Assembly: GCA_017617395.1 (NCBI GenBank)
Contig: JAFZWG010000074.1
Span: forward strand, 30,988 to 94,987
Source: Lachnospiraceae bacterium
Lineage (GTDB): Bacteria > Bacillota > Clostridia > Lachnospirales > Lachnospiraceae
Direction: 5' to 3'
DNA length: 64,000 bases
Position numbers and translations under genes: made by a program. This document shows positions 1-8,270 of the stretch, one piece after another (positions within the stretch are counted from its first letter, which is position 1; each line of letters begins with the position of its first letter). The notes under the pieces were generated by a model. It was not told where the DNA came from and made no database searches. It saw only the letters and a program-made list of their open reading frames with translations.

Positions 1-451
1 GACCGCACGCAGCAATCGTGTTGATCTCGATGAAAACGTAGCCCGTAAACAGGTCGTTTGTGTAGATAAGAGCCAGAAGCGACGCCAGGAGAAGGTTGAT
101 GAGAATGTAGAACAGATTCTCCCGGTCCTCCACGATGTCAACGGCCGTGAAGCGGTAGCCGCCGACCAGCGACAACAGCATGATGAGGCAGAAAAATGTC
201 GCCGTCATCGCCTCCAGAACGCCCGCACGGATCTCATTTCCGAACGGCGCGGGGAACGCGCCCATCTGATATGTAAACGCCTCTCCCGTATAGAGCACAT
301 ACACAAGAGTGCACACCGAAAGAAGCCCCGACGCGATTACGACGAGGAAACTGACGCGGCGTGCATGTCGTCCCGGCAGAACCGACGAGATCGGTCCCGA
401 GACCATCGCCAGCAGAATGGCGAAGAACGGAAAATTGCGTATCCACTCCAT
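1..451 (-). CDS. mnhD: MnhD/MbhH-type proton-translocating antiporter subunit (partial)
   Basis: This frame starts with ATG at 451 and runs off the left edge, leaving about 150 N-terminal residues. The protein is hydrophobic, with membrane segments near residues 5-20, 28-48 and 72-90. It contains YVFIEINTIAACG near its visible end, which resembles the conserved YVFIEIs-type helix of MrpD/NuoN-like proton channels. In the family this subunit carries protons or Na+ across the membrane within Mrp antiporters or Mbh-type hydrogenases. It follows the MnhC gene by 27 bases in the same operon. The rest of the protein lies outside the window, so the exact subfamily is open. Confidence 0.8.
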   Translation of the reverse strand, partial: MEWIRNFPFFAILLAMVSGPISSVLPGRHARRVSFLVVIASGLLSVCTLVYVLYTGEAFTYQMGAFPAPFGNEIRAGVLEAMTATFFCLIMLLSLVGGYRFTAVDIVEDRENLFYILINLLLASLLALIYTNDLFTGYVFIEINTIAACG

Positions 452-478
452 GTTCGTGCGACTCCTAAGTTACTCAAG

Positions 479-856
479 TTACTCCAGATGTTCCCGCTGA
501 ACCATCAATGTGATGGCGTCGATGTCCAGCGTGCGGTAGCGGCGGTACAGCCGAACCGTAAGTGCAAGCATCAGGGCAGTGACGCTGACGGAAACCACGA
601 TACCCGTGAGCACAAGACCGCTCGGGATCGGGTTGATGTAGCGCGATGCACTCGTGTCACCGTCCACAGTAATCGGCGCAAGGCGCCCCGAGATGTACCC
701 CATCGATGCCAAGAAAAGGTAAACTGCGGTGTCCATGATGTTAAGACCGATGATCTTCTTGATCAGGTTCTTCTGAATCAGAAGATTTCCGAACCCGATA
801 CCGAACAGAACCATCGAGACAACCGCCAGATAATTTTCCGTCAATTCCGAAAGCAT
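479..856 (-). CDS. mnhC: MnhC/MrpC-like (NuoK-type) antiporter subunit
   Basis: This 125-residue membrane protein belongs to the NuoK/MnhC family, a small three-helix subunit of Mrp Na+/H+ antiporters and Mbh complexes. The helices are around residues 8-24, 32-56 and 78-102. The pattern fGIGFGNLLIQKNLIKKIIGLNIMDTAV matches the family's conserved first and second helices. Length is close to the usual 110-125 residues. It sits between the fused MbhE-MnhB gene and MnhD, the standard C position. An ATG start follows a GGAGG-like site. Function is inferred from family and position. Confidence 0.88.
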   Translation of the reverse strand: MLSELTENYLAVVSMVLFGIGFGNLLIQKNLIKKIIGLNIMDTAVYLFLASMGYISGRLAPITVDGDTSASRYINPIPSGLVLTGIVVSVSVTALMLALTVRLYRRYRTLDIDAITLMVQREHLE

Positions 857-871
857 GGTGTCCTCCGTGTA

Positions 872-1891
872 TCAAAAGCTTCCCTTGCGGAACAATGCGT
901 AAAATGCATACATCGTGCAGGCAACCTCCAACCCGACCAGCAGGTTGATCGGCAGGATCAATCCCGAGCTCAGGATTGTGCCGAGCGTCCCCAGCGGAAC
1001 AATCGACTTGATGCCGTTGGCGCCCGTAAACAGATAGTAGGCGATGATCATCGCGTAGAGGCACAGCGAGCCGACCTTGATGATGTCGTAGATCTTCTCG
1101 TCGAAGAATCGCTCCGTACGGCGGAATCCGAACGCCTGATTATACAAAATCAGGCCCGCGCCAAGCACGGCGCCTCCCGAGAAGCCGCCTCCCGGCGACA
1201 AATGTCCGTTCAAAAGGATGTACAATCCGAACAAAAAGATCATCGGAACAACCAGCTTCGCAATCGTCTGCAGGATCACATCGCCCTTGCGGTCGTACTC
1301 CGGCGAATAGGTGACACGCGTCCACTCCGACGCATCGCCGTTGTCCGAGACGCTCTCCTCATGATGGCGGCGCTTGTCCTCCTCGCCCTCGCGGTGCAGC
1401 AGAAGAATGATTACCGTGCAGGCACCGATGAAGAGTACGTTGGTCTCGCCGAACGTATCGAACGCACGGTACTGCAGGATCATTCCGGTGACCGTGTTCA
1501 CAACGCCGGTTTCCTCGCCGCCCTTCTCGAGGTAGCGCTCCGCGACCTCGTTGTTGGCGGGCGCGTCCGCGCTTCCGAACGGCGGCATATAAGCGATATT
1601 CAAAATCAGCATGCCGATGATCATCAGGCACATGATCATAGCAATGACATAGTAAAAACGGCGGATTCTCCGGAATCCCGTCATGCGCATCAGTCTCCGG
1701 TCCGCCTGCGGATCGGTGTCGGGGAGCTCAAGGAAGCTTGCATTGGCCGCACGGTCCGTCTCGGCCTGCTCCTCCACTCTTCTGCGCCATTCCTCGGTGC
1801 GGTCCTCGTCGCGCGGCGGCTCATCGCCCTGCACAAACGCGATAAACCGGGCCGTTTTGGTGTGCTCGTAGTCTTTTCTCAAACGACTCAT
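872..1891 (-). CDS. Fused MbhE-like + MnhB-like antiporter subunit
   Basis: This 339-residue protein appears to join two subunits that are separate in archaeal Mbh operons. A charged cytoplasmic N-terminus (1-75) leads to a membrane segment (about 78-100). An MbhE-like stretch around residues 130-165 follows (VTGMILQYRAFDTFGETNVL resembles the family's YRGYDTLGET motif). After a polar linker comes an MnhB domain from about 205, with GLYILLNGHLSPGGGFSGG, the conserved MnhB signature. It overlaps the upstream MbhD-like gene by 4 bases (ATGA), which suggests translational coupling. Its role is as a structural part of the ion-translocating membrane arm. The long acidic N-terminal region is unusual and unexplained. 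Confidence 0.83.
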   Translation of the reverse strand: MSRLRKDYEHTKTARFIAFVQGDEPPRDEDRTEEWRRRVEEQAETDRAANASFLELPDTDPQADRRLMRMTGFRRIRRFYYVIAMIMCLMIIGMLILNIAYMPPFGSADAPANNEVAERYLEKGGEETGVVNTVTGMILQYRAFDTFGETNVLFIGACTVIILLLHREGEEDKRRHHEESVSDNGDASEWTRVTYSPEYDRKGDVILQTIAKLVVPMIFLFGLYILLNGHLSPGGGFSGGAVLGAGLILYNQAFGFRRTERFFDEKIYDIIKVGSLCLYAMIIAYYLFTGANGIKSIVPLGTLGTILSSGLILPINLLVGLEVACTMYAFYALFRKGSF

Positions 1892-2277
1892 AACGGCTCA
1901 CCTCCCGTACTCTGAGGCTGACCCGCCTCGGCCTGCGCGGGTGCATTTTCCGTGTCTTTCAAAGCGGCGTTCTCACCCTCTGCGGGCTGCTCCGACACTT
2001 CTTCCGCGGGCTGCTCCGACGTATCGCCCTCGGGCTGCTCCTCCACGGCATCGATCTTTCGAAGCGTGACGAAGAACAACACACTGGTGATTCCGGCGCC
2101 GACGGCGGCCTCCGTGATCGCCAGATCGGGCGACTCGAGGAAAATCCAGACGACCGACATCACAAGGCTGTAGGACATGTAGATGATGACGGACACCAGA
2201 AGGTTCTTGGTAAAGCTGACCGCGATCGCGCAAACGACCAAGAATGAAACAAGCAACAGGATGATTCCGTTCGTCAT
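1888..2277 (-). CDS. mbhD: MbhD-like (DUF4040) subunit with acidic tail
   Basis: This 129-residue protein has three predicted helices in residues 1-75 and an acidic, proline-rich tail. The segment VWIFLESPDLAITEAAVGAG is the conserved hallmark of the MbhD/DUF4040 family, which corresponds to part of the C-terminal region of MrpA. The tail (about 78-129) holds repeated EQPAE units and is probably cytoplasmic. It overlaps both neighbours by 4 bases, so the operon is tightly coupled. The tail is absent from typical family members as I know them. Confidence 0.82.
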   Translation of the reverse strand: MTNGIILLLVSFLVVCAIAVSFTKNLLVSVIIYMSYSLVMSVVWIFLESPDLAITEAAVGAGITSVLFFVTLRKIDAVEEQPEGDTSEQPAEEVSEQPAEGENAALKDTENAPAQAEAGQPQSTGGEPL

Positions 2278-2618
2278 GACCGATCACCCCCTCGCTCCTG
2301 CTCTTCGATGTCGCAGTTGTCCTTCAGCTTGTCGCTGATCTCCACCTCGAGGCCGGCAAGAAGGTGGCTTGAGACGGGGCTTGCGAACCAGAAGAACAAA
2401 ATGATCAAGGCAAGCTTCAAGGCATCCATGGACGCGCCGCGGATGATGATCAGGCCCAAAAGAACCATGAGAATCGAAAGCGTGTCGGTCATTGCGGCCA
2501 CATGCATACGATTCATCGCATATTTGAATTTAAACAGGCCGTACACTGCGATCAGCGCGGTCGCAATTCCCGCAAGAATGCAGATGCCGCCGACAATCAG
2601 ACGAAGCCACTCCATCAT
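2274..2618 (-). CDS. mnhG: MnhG/MrpG antiporter subunit
   Basis: This 114-residue membrane protein matches MnhG/MrpG. It has a first helix, then GLFKFKYAMNRMHVAAMTDT, in which the F-K-Y-x-M-x-R-M/L-H-A arrangement is characteristic, then two more helices ending near residue 90. Length fits the family (about 110-125). It is a small subunit of the Mrp/Mbh ion-translocating module and lies between MnhF and the MbhD-like gene with 4-base overlaps on both sides. The role follows from family and operon position. Confidence 0.9.
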   Translation of the reverse strand: MMEWLRLIVGGICILAGIATALIAVYGLFKFKYAMNRMHVAAMTDTLSILMVLLGLIIIRGASMDALKLALIILFFWFASPVSSHLLAGLEVEISDKLKDNCDIEEQERGGDRS

Positions 2619-2998
2619 TTGGTACCTCCGCCCTCCGGGGAATCCTCTTCCCCGGCATCATCCGGCTCATCGCGAAGAATCCCCTCCGGTTTGTCGGAAA
2701 GGCCGCGCTTGCGAAGATGCTCCCGGTGCACACCGAGATACACGCGCACCAGAACGACAACCGCCAAAAAGCTGATCATCGCATAGATGAGCGCAACATC
2801 CAGAAGATAGCTCTGTTTCATCCACAGTGAAAGAATACAGATAATCATGATGGTCAAGGTACCGAGCATGTTGACGGACACAATCCGGTCCGCAATCTCC
2901 GGCCCGCGGATGGCGCGAACCAGGCACCCGAACATAATCAAGAGAAAGGCGATCACAGCACCGCCAAAGAGAATATCATACGCCTGGGAAATCGTCAT
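2615..2998 (-). CDS. mnhF: MnhF/MrpF antiporter subunit
   Basis: This 127-residue protein has three membrane helices (about 8-26, 38-57, 63-84) and then a charged C-terminal tail of some 35 residues. The segment VRAIRGPEIADRIVSVNMLG is the conserved MnhF/MrpF signature (R-GP-x-x-DR-x-x-x-x-x). The role is as a structural subunit of the Mrp/Mbh membrane complex. It overlaps the MnhE stop and the MnhG start by 4 bases. The soluble acidic tail is longer than in many homologues. Confidence 0.9.
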   Translation of the reverse strand: MTISQAYDILFGGAVIAFLLIMFGCLVRAIRGPEIADRIVSVNMLGTLTIMIICILSLWMKQSYLLDVALIYAMISFLAVVVLVRVYLGVHREHLRKRGLSDKPEGILRDEPDDAGEEDSPEGGGTK

Positions 2999-3480
2999 AC
3001 GCCGCTCCCTTCCGACCCATCGGCGTTCTCCGCCTCCGTGATCATCTGAAGGAAGATGCTGTTCTCCGTGCCCTCGGCAATCTCCCGGTCGAGCGCATGA
3101 ACGACATAGCGGTCACCCGACAGCTTCACCGTGATAGTTCCGGGCGTCAGAGTGATCGAGTTAGCGAGCAAAACCTTCGCCGCCTGGCTTCCGATCTTGG
3201 TACGGAACGTAAACAAAACCGGCTCGGGCTCATACTTGCTCGAGAGCACAAGACGCATGACACAGAAGTTCGCCTTCACGATCTCCGACAGCAAAACGAC
3301 GAGGTATCGGATCATCCACGGAATCTTTGCGAACAGACGAAGCTCCGAGCGAAGCGAATACCCTAAAAAGCGCATGCAAAAAAGCCCCAACGGAATGCAG
3401 AGCACAACGCCTACCGTCACTACTTCCCACGTCAAACGACCGTTCAGGATAATCCAAATGACAAGAAACCATGCGAACAT
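2995..3480 (-). CDS. mnhE: MnhE/MrpE antiporter subunit, first gene of the operon
   Basis: This 161-residue protein has two N-terminal helices and a C-terminal soluble domain with LANSITLTPGTITV, the MnhE hallmark. I chose the ATG at 3480 because GGAGGCAG lies just upstream. An in-frame GTG at 3498 would put that site inside the gene. It is the first gene of a seven-gene run, E-F-G-MbhD-MbhE/MnhB-C-D. A good sigma-A promoter and a perfect inverted repeat sit within 120 bases upstream. The family contributes to Na+/H+ exchange coupled to Mrp or Mbh complexes. Confidence 0.9.
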   Translation of the reverse strand: MFAWFLVIWIILNGRLTWEVVTVGVVLCIPLGLFCMRFLGYSLRSELRLFAKIPWMIRYLVVLLSEIVKANFCVMRLVLSSKYEPEPVLFTFRTKIGSQAAKVLLANSITLTPGTITVKLSGDRYVVHALDREIAEGTENSIFLQMITEAENADGSEGSGV

Positions 3481-3530
3481 GTTCTGCCTCCGTGACACGC
3501 TGCGCCCGAAAAGCCGGGGCTTCTGATACC

Positions 3531-3554
3531 CGTTTGCACCGCCTTGTGCAAACG
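3531..3554. promoter_or_regulatory. Perfect 9-bp inverted repeat in the mnhE leader
   Basis: CGTTTGCAC and GTGCAAACG are separated by six bases and pair perfectly. The repeat lies about 10-30 bases after the predicted transcription start of the mnhE operon and about 50 bases before the start codon. It could be a repressor operator or a leader hairpin. No regulator is identified in the window. Confidence 0.5.
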
Positions 3555-3569
3555 AAAAATTTCGGTCCT

Positions 3570-3598
3570 AGTTTAGCACTCTCCGCCCGCAAAGTCAA
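3570..3598 (-). promoter_or_regulatory. Sigma-A promoter of the mnhE operon
   Basis: On the minus strand TTGACT (3598-3593) is followed after exactly 17 bases by TAAACT (3575-3570), with an extended TG one base before the -10. The match and spacing are good for a vegetative promoter. Confidence 0.7.
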
Positions 3599-3613
3599 AC
3601 AAAACAACAAGAA

Positions 3614-3642
3614 AAAGGGCCCCCGATCTAAGGGAGCCCTTT
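3614..3642 (-). terminator. Intrinsic terminator after the small exported protein
   Basis: On the minus strand AAAGGGC and GCCCTTT arms, extended by CCC/GGG pairs, form a GC-rich hairpin ending in CCCTTTTTC. It lies 19 bases after the stop codon of the upstream gene and ahead of the mnhE promoter. Confidence 0.8.
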
Positions 3643-3660
3643 CGGTCTTGCATCATTTGA

Positions 3661-4245
3661 TTATGCACGAGCCTTCTTGGAAGCTACAACTGCAGCCAAA
3701 GCTACAACTGCAACAGCACCAAAGAGAACAACGGTCGTGGTGTCAGCCGTCTTAGCAGGTTCGCCGGCATCAGCCGTACGAATAACAGCCTTAACGATCT
3801 CAAAACCATTGTAGAAGTTTACATTGATGTCGCCCGAAGCAGCCTTCTTCAATGCATCAATATCATACGTAAACGTCAGAACGGTGTTAAGCGGAACTTC
3901 CTTGCCTTCTCCGTCTTCATCTACACCATAATCCGGTGCGGTAGCAGAGAAATCAGGATTGATGTTGCTCCAACCACCATCGGTGCAAAGACCACCGATA
4001 CCATAGTTGCTGGCAGCATAACCTTCCTTGCTTCCATCCCAAATCAAGCAACGAGTGTACTTTACCGTAATAACAAGCTTAGCGCCGGCAGGAGCATTGT
4101 TGATTGCTTCGGTAATCGTTCCGTTGCCAGAGTAGTTCGTATCGCTCGGAGCCAGGCCCAGATCGGTATCAGCAGCGAGTGCCGTACCCAGTACCATAAC
4201 AGCGCACAGAGCAACTGCAAGTACCAGACTCAATAACTTTTTCAT
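3661..4245 (-). CDS. Exported, probably sortase-anchored small surface protein
   Basis: This 194-residue protein starts with a clear signal peptide (MKKLLSLVLAVALCAVMVLG, cleavage likely after ALAA near residue 25). It ends with PAKTADTTTV, a hydrophobic helix and the basic tail SKKARA. That layout resembles variant sortase sorting signals of the PKTGD/PKTAD kind, though no LPXTG is present. The middle part is rich in Gly, Asp and aromatics; I do not recognise its fold. The ribosome site AAGGAGG is very strong and base composition is visibly less GC-rich than its neighbours, suggesting high expression or separate origin. It is a single-gene unit with its own terminator. Surface location is inferred. 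Confidence 0.75.
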   Translation of the reverse strand: MKKLLSLVLAVALCAVMVLGTALAADTDLGLAPSDTNYSGNGTITEAINNAPAGAKLVITVKYTRCLIWDGSKEGYAASNYGIGGLCTDGGWSNINPDFSATAPDYGVDEDGEGKEVPLNTVLTFTYDIDALKKAASGDINVNFYNGFEIVKAVIRTADAGEPAKTADTTTVVLFGAVAVVALAAVVASKKARA

Positions 4246-4276
4246 GAAAAGTTACCTCCTTAAGGAAAAAATAGTT

Positions 4277-4301
4277 GTGAATTCACTACAGATTCATTTT
4301 A
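4277..4301 (-). promoter_or_regulatory. Extended -10 and palindrome upstream of the exported protein gene
   Basis: TGCTAAAAT on the minus strand (TAAAAT at 4301-4296) reads as an extended -10. No good -35 is seen. The perfect palindrome GTGAATTCAC (4277-4286) lies at about +3 to +12, a typical operator position. Confidence 0.4.
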
Positions 4302-4418
4302 GCAAATGCGCATCAGAATCTCTATCATCAAAATGCACAAGTTCGACTGCTGAAATTGTGCAGTTTGAACAAAGTTAGTTTTCGCATCCCGATATCATCG
4401 AAATGCATGTTGATCCGA

Positions 4419-5717
4419 TTACTTTCTGTTCTTCTGCAGGAAGTCCGGAATCTTGATGCCGCCGGTGGAGTTCTCGGAACCCGAGGGCTTGGAGTACGTC
4501 GGTGCCGCGTAAGCCTGCTGCTCCGGCTGAACCGGTGCGGTGTAGGAAGGCTGTGCGGGTGCCGTGTACGCCGGCTGCGAAGGTGCAGCGTAGGACGGCT
4601 GCGACGGAGCCGCGTAGTTCGGTCTCGTCTGAGCAACCGGTGCGCTTGCAGAAGCGTTCGTCGGACGGTTTACAAAACCGAGTCCGGTGTAAGCGCCCTG
4701 CTGCGTCTGCTGCTTCTTCTGAGCATATCCCTGACGGTTTGCTGCGCCGGAAGCGGAGGTGTTCGGATGCTCCTCCAGACCGGTAGCGATAACCGTGATG
4801 CGGCACTGATCCGGAGCCGTCTCATCATAGATGGCACCGAAGATGATGTTCGCCTCGTCACCGGCAAGCTCCTGTACGTAGGTAGCCGCCTCGTTGACTT
4901 CGATCAGGCTGACAGCACCGGCGATATGCAGAATAACATGGCTTGCGCCCTCGATATTGGTCTCCAGAAGAGGCGATGTCGTCGCCTGCTTTACGGCCTC
5001 CATGCACTTGTCGTCGCCGGAACCGTAACCGATACCGATATGGGCTACGCCCTTATCCTTCATGACAGTCTCAACGTCAGCAAAGTCGAGGTTGATCAAT
5101 GCGGGAGCGTTGATGAGATCGGTGATACCCTGAACACCCTGCTGCAGAACCTCATCGGCCTTGCGGAGTGCCTCTGGCATCGTCGTGCGGCGGTCAACAA
5201 TCTCGAGAAGACGGTCATTCGGGATCACGATCAACGTGTCAACCGCCTGACGCAGACGCTCGATACCCGAAAGGGCATTCGCCATACGCTGCTTCGCCTC
5301 GAAACGGAACGGCTTCGTTACGATACCGACCGTGAGGACGCCCATCTCCTTCGCAATCTGCGCAACAACGGGAGCCGCACCGGTACCGGTACCGCCGCCC
5401 ATACCGCAGGTTACGAAAACCATATCCGCACCCTTGATAATCTGGGTTAATTCTTCCTTGCTCTCCTCGGCAGCCTTCTCACCGACATCCGGCTGAGAAC
5501 CGGCACCGAGACCCTTCGTCAATTTCTCACCTATCTGAATGCATTGAGGAGCTCTGCAGTTCTTCAGATGCTGCTTATCCGTGTTGACGCAAACGAACTC
5601 AACGCCCACGATTCCCTCTTCGATCATGCGGTTTACTGCGTTGTTGCCTGCGCCGCCGACACCGATCACCAATATCTTAGCAGCAGCTTCGTTCTCTTCT
5701 CCTTTGATTTCAACCAA
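4419..5717 (-). CDS. ftsZ: Cell division GTPase FtsZ
   Basis: FtsZ polymerises with GTP into the Z ring that recruits the division machinery. The 432-residue protein shows the tubulin signature GGGTGTG at 107-113 and the T7-loop NLDFADV at 209-215. The core ends near residue 316. A variable linker follows (317-420) with repeated (S/A)QPxYxAP units. The C-terminal peptide [10 protein letters not shown] (423-432) is the usual anchor for FtsA/SepF-type partners. The start codon is TTG, supported by GGAGG eight or so bases upstream; no ATG fits. It lies 138 bases after ftsQ and has its own promoter, so its level can be set apart from the rest of the cluster. Confidence 0.98.
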   Translation of the reverse strand: MVEIKGEENEAAAKILVIGVGGAGNNAVNRMIEEGIVGVEFVCVNTDKQHLKNCRAPQCIQIGEKLTKGLGAGSQPDVGEKAAEESKEELTQIIKGADMVFVTCGMGGGTGTGAAPVVAQIAKEMGVLTVGIVTKPFRFEAKQRMANALSGIERLRQAVDTLIVIPNDRLLEIVDRRTTMPEALRKADEVLQQGVQGITDLINAPALINLDFADVETVMKDKGVAHIGIGYGSGDDKCMEAVKQATTSPLLETNIEGASHVILHIAGAVSLIEVNEAATYVQELAGDEANIIFGAIYDETAPDQCRITVIATGLEEHPNTSASGAANRQGYAQKKQQTQQGAYTGLGFVNRPTNASASAPVAQTRPNYAAPSQPSYAAPSQPAYTAPAQPSYTAPVQPEQQAYAAPTYSKPSGSENSTGGIKIPDFLQKNRK

Positions 5718-5762
5718 CGTTGTATCCTCCTTTTTGCATAATATTCCTATTACCCACCGTCT

Positions 5763-5791
5763 ATGATATATTCAAATGCCGAAAAAGGCAA
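5763..5791 (-). promoter_or_regulatory. Promoter of ftsZ
   Basis: On the minus strand TTGCCT (5791-5786), 17 bases, then TATCAT (5768-5763). The predicted transcript starts about 40 bases before the ribosome site. The same two hexamers at the same spacing occur in front of the thioredoxin gene. Confidence 0.55.
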
Positions 5792-5855
5792 GCATTTTTT
5801 CGTAAAATGCGGCAAAAAGCCATTAAAAAACCTGCTATTTTACCTCATTTTCGAA

Positions 5856-6689
5856 CTATTTTGACGCATCACCGCTCTCGGGCGGTGTCGGGGTCGGTTC
5901 CGCCCCCAGTTCCTTGGCATAAAACTCGTCGTCGCTGTCAAAGACATGCTCCATATTGATGTCGTAATGAGCGACCCGATTCATCCTTGCGTTGCGCTGC
6001 GAAAGCGATAACGCTACGTCCGGAATCATCGCAATCTGCACATCGTAGGCCTGGCGAACACCCAGTCGGTATTCGTTGCCGTCCATGATCAGCGTGACGG
6101 CCTCGTCCTTCGCAAACCGGATCTCGTCAATCTTCAGCTCGTACTTCTGCAGCTGGAACACGATGCCCAGAATGATATCGAACAGCTTGTCGTCCTGCGT
6201 CTCGAACTTCTGGTACAGCGACAGGTTCGTGTACTCGAGTCCCGTGACCACCGGAAGTTCCTCGACGTTGCTCTTCCGCGACGAAACGATCTCGCCGTCG
6301 CGGTTGAAGTAAAGATAAAATCCCATGTCGTAGAGGCAGGCGATCGGCGGCTTCTCGTACGCCGTGATCTTGATCTTGTTGCCCTCTCCGACCTCGATGC
6401 TGATCTTCTCCAGAAACGGGAGCGTCTCCACCTCGCGGTAGCGGTAGATGAATTTGACGAGGATCGAGTATTCGTCATACCAGTGCTTAAGCACATGTTC
6501 GCGAATCTCCTCCGGCGTGTATCTCTCGGAAAAGCCGATGATCGTCACCGTGACATCCGTCTCCCGGTTGATTTTATAAGTATTCCGAAACCAGCGCCAC
6601 GCAAGCGCCGCCGCAATTGCCAAAACAACAACGATCACCAGTCGCCGGATCCATCTCGTGCTTCGTTTTTCTGTCTGAATGACCGTCAT
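5856..6689 (-). CDS. ftsQ: Division protein FtsQ/DivIB
   Basis: This 277-residue single-pass membrane protein has a basic N-terminus and one helix (about residues 14-34). The outer region begins with a POTRA-like part (ETDVTVTIIGFSERYTPEEI) and continues with the beta domain. In the family it joins FtsL/DivIC-type partners and helps control septal wall synthesis by FtsW-FtsI. I chose the ATG at 6689 because the longer frame would overlap ftsW by 47 bases; an AGGAG lies upstream. The C-terminus is acidic and ends in TPTPPESGDASK. Identity is supported by topology and by position between ftsW and ftsZ. Confidence 0.85.
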   Translation of the reverse strand: MTVIQTEKRSTRWIRRLVIVVVLAIAAALAWRWFRNTYKINRETDVTVTIIGFSERYTPEEIREHVLKHWYDEYSILVKFIYRYREVETLPFLEKISIEVGEGNKIKITAYEKPPIACLYDMGFYLYFNRDGEIVSSRKSNVEELPVVTGLEYTNLSLYQKFETQDDKLFDIILGIVFQLQKYELKIDEIRFAKDEAVTLIMDGNEYRLGVRQAYDVQIAMIPDVALSLSQRNARMNRVAHYDINMEHVFDSDDEFYAKELGAEPTPTPPESGDASK

Positions 6690-6720
6690 TTTTATGAACC
6701 TAACTCCTATCCTCTTCCAA

Positions 6721-8214
6721 TCACTCACGATCGTCGTCCCTGCGCGAAGGCTGTCCCAAAACGACATCCATTCGATAGCCGCCGGGTGTCAGATTCGGCG
6801 TCTCGTCTCTTCTCACGGCCGCCTCGGCCTCCAGAAGATCCCGCTCCGCCTTGTCGTACCGGTCGGACTTCGATCGGCTCGGCGTACCGCGCTTTTCGGG
6901 CTTCTTTCTCTTGTGGTCGTCCTTGACCTTACGAAGTCCGCCGAACGGCTTCTTCGCCGTCTTCTGCGGTCTCTCGTCAAACGTGCGCTTCGGCTTCTCC
7001 TCCGAAGGTTCCTCCTCCGCCAGGATAACACGCTTGCGGTAGCCGATGTTGCGCGAGACGTTTAGGACAACGCCGCACTCGGCACAGAGCACTAAAAGCG
7101 ATGAGCCGCCGTAGCTTATGAACGGAAGCGTGACACCCGTCGAAGGCAGCGTTCCGGTCACAACCGCGATATTGATGCAAACCTGCAGTCCGATGTGGAT
7201 CAAAACACCGTAGCACAGGAGCGTTCCATACAGATCGGGCGCGTTGATCGCCACGATGGCGATGCGCCACAGCAAAACCAAAAACAGAAGGATCAGCGCC
7301 GCGCCGCCGAACAGGCCGAGTTCCTCGACGATGCAGGCAAAGATCATATCGGTGTGAACCTCGGGGATGTGCCCGAGCTTCTGCACGCTGTTTCCGAGTC
7401 CCTTGCCGAACAGTCCGCCGGAGGAAAGCGCGTACAGACCCTGCTTTACCTGGCCGACGTTGTTCTCGTCCGTCAAGTGGCGCCACTCGTAGATTCGGCG
7501 GAAACGGAAGCTTCCCACCGCGCCGTTATGATCCACGTAGCGGACAAGCAAAACCGCTGCGAAGATTCCGATTGCCAGCAGAATCACAAAGACGAACTTC
7601 TTCTTCGAGCAGACGAAGATCAGGCCGCCCAGTATCGCAAAGAGAATGATACCGGTCGTCATACTCTCCTTCGCCGCCAGCGCGCCGATGAGTCCCAACA
7701 GCACACAGACAACGGCAAGTGCCTTAAAGCGACCCTTGTAGGTATTGACCTTGCACATGGCGTAGGCCGCGATCATGATCATAAACAACTTGGCAAATTC
7801 ACCCGGCTGCAGCTTGAGAGGTCCGATGGACAGCCAGCGCGCAGCACCGTTGGTGGCACCGCTCAGCTCGGAGTCGGTTCTGCCGACCGCGATAACCGCG
7901 ACTTCCAGAGCTACAATGATGAGATATGCCGCCGCTAACAAAAGCGGGACTTTCTTCTTCGGGGTTTCCATCGCGTACAGGCGGTAATCCACAAGGGAGA
8001 TCGCAACCATGCCCGCGATGCCGACGACCACGTAACGGATCTGACGGTATGTGTAAAATGTGGAGTTTCCGAGATACTTGGCGGCGTTGTACGGGCTGAT
8101 GCTCGCAATCATCAGGATACCGACCATCATCAGAGCGATCACCATGAACAACAGCGTGTAGTCATAGTACCGCTTGCGCTTGTCGGTCGTATACTGGTAT
8201 CCGCTCGGTTCCAT
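6721..8214 (-). CDS. ftsW: Septal peptidoglycan glycosyltransferase FtsW (SEDS family)
   Basis: FtsW polymerises lipid II at the septum together with a class B PBP. The 497-residue protein has about ten membrane helices up to residue 385. It contains family patterns such as GKGLGNSVQKLGHIPEVHTD and LPFISYGGSS. An unusually long charged tail follows (about 390-497, rich in Lys, Arg and Glu). The start is supported by GGAGGAG upstream. It lies between murD and ftsQ, so FtsW rather than RodA is preferred. SpoVE, the sporulation paralogue, cannot be excluded from sequence alone. Confidence 0.93.
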   Translation of the reverse strand: MEPSGYQYTTDKRKRYYDYTLLFMVIALMMVGILMIASISPYNAAKYLGNSTFYTYRQIRYVVVGIAGMVAISLVDYRLYAMETPKKKVPLLLAAAYLIIVALEVAVIAVGRTDSELSGATNGAARWLSIGPLKLQPGEFAKLFMIMIAAYAMCKVNTYKGRFKALAVVCVLLGLIGALAAKESMTTGIILFAILGGLIFVCSKKKFVFVILLAIGIFAAVLLVRYVDHNGAVGSFRFRRIYEWRHLTDENNVGQVKQGLYALSSGGLFGKGLGNSVQKLGHIPEVHTDMIFACIVEELGLFGGAALILLFLVLLWRIAIVAINAPDLYGTLLCYGVLIHIGLQVCINIAVVTGTLPSTGVTLPFISYGGSSLLVLCAECGVVLNVSRNIGYRKRVILAEEEPSEEKPKRTFDERPQKTAKKPFGGLRKVKDDHKRKKPEKRGTPSRSKSDRYDKAERDLLEAEAAVRRDETPNLTPGGYRMDVVLGQPSRRDDDRE

Positions 8215-8270
8215 CCCGGTCTCCTCCTCTCCTTCATTTTCCTACGGCGTGAACGCGCGTGTTCGCCGTA

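Noticed and set aside
365-1915. Plus-strand open frame of 516 codons opposite the antiporter genes
   Set aside because: The minus strand carries clear MnhC, MnhB and MbhD signatures; the plus frame is a shadow.
4340-4418. Terminator after ftsZ
   Set aside because: Only weak GCAT/ATGC and TTTCG/CGAAA pairings were found, and none is followed by a T-run.
5792-5830. GGCtttttGCC-type small hairpins between ftsQ and ftsZ as a terminator
   Set aside because: Stems are three to five pairs with no U-run; they probably do not stop transcription.
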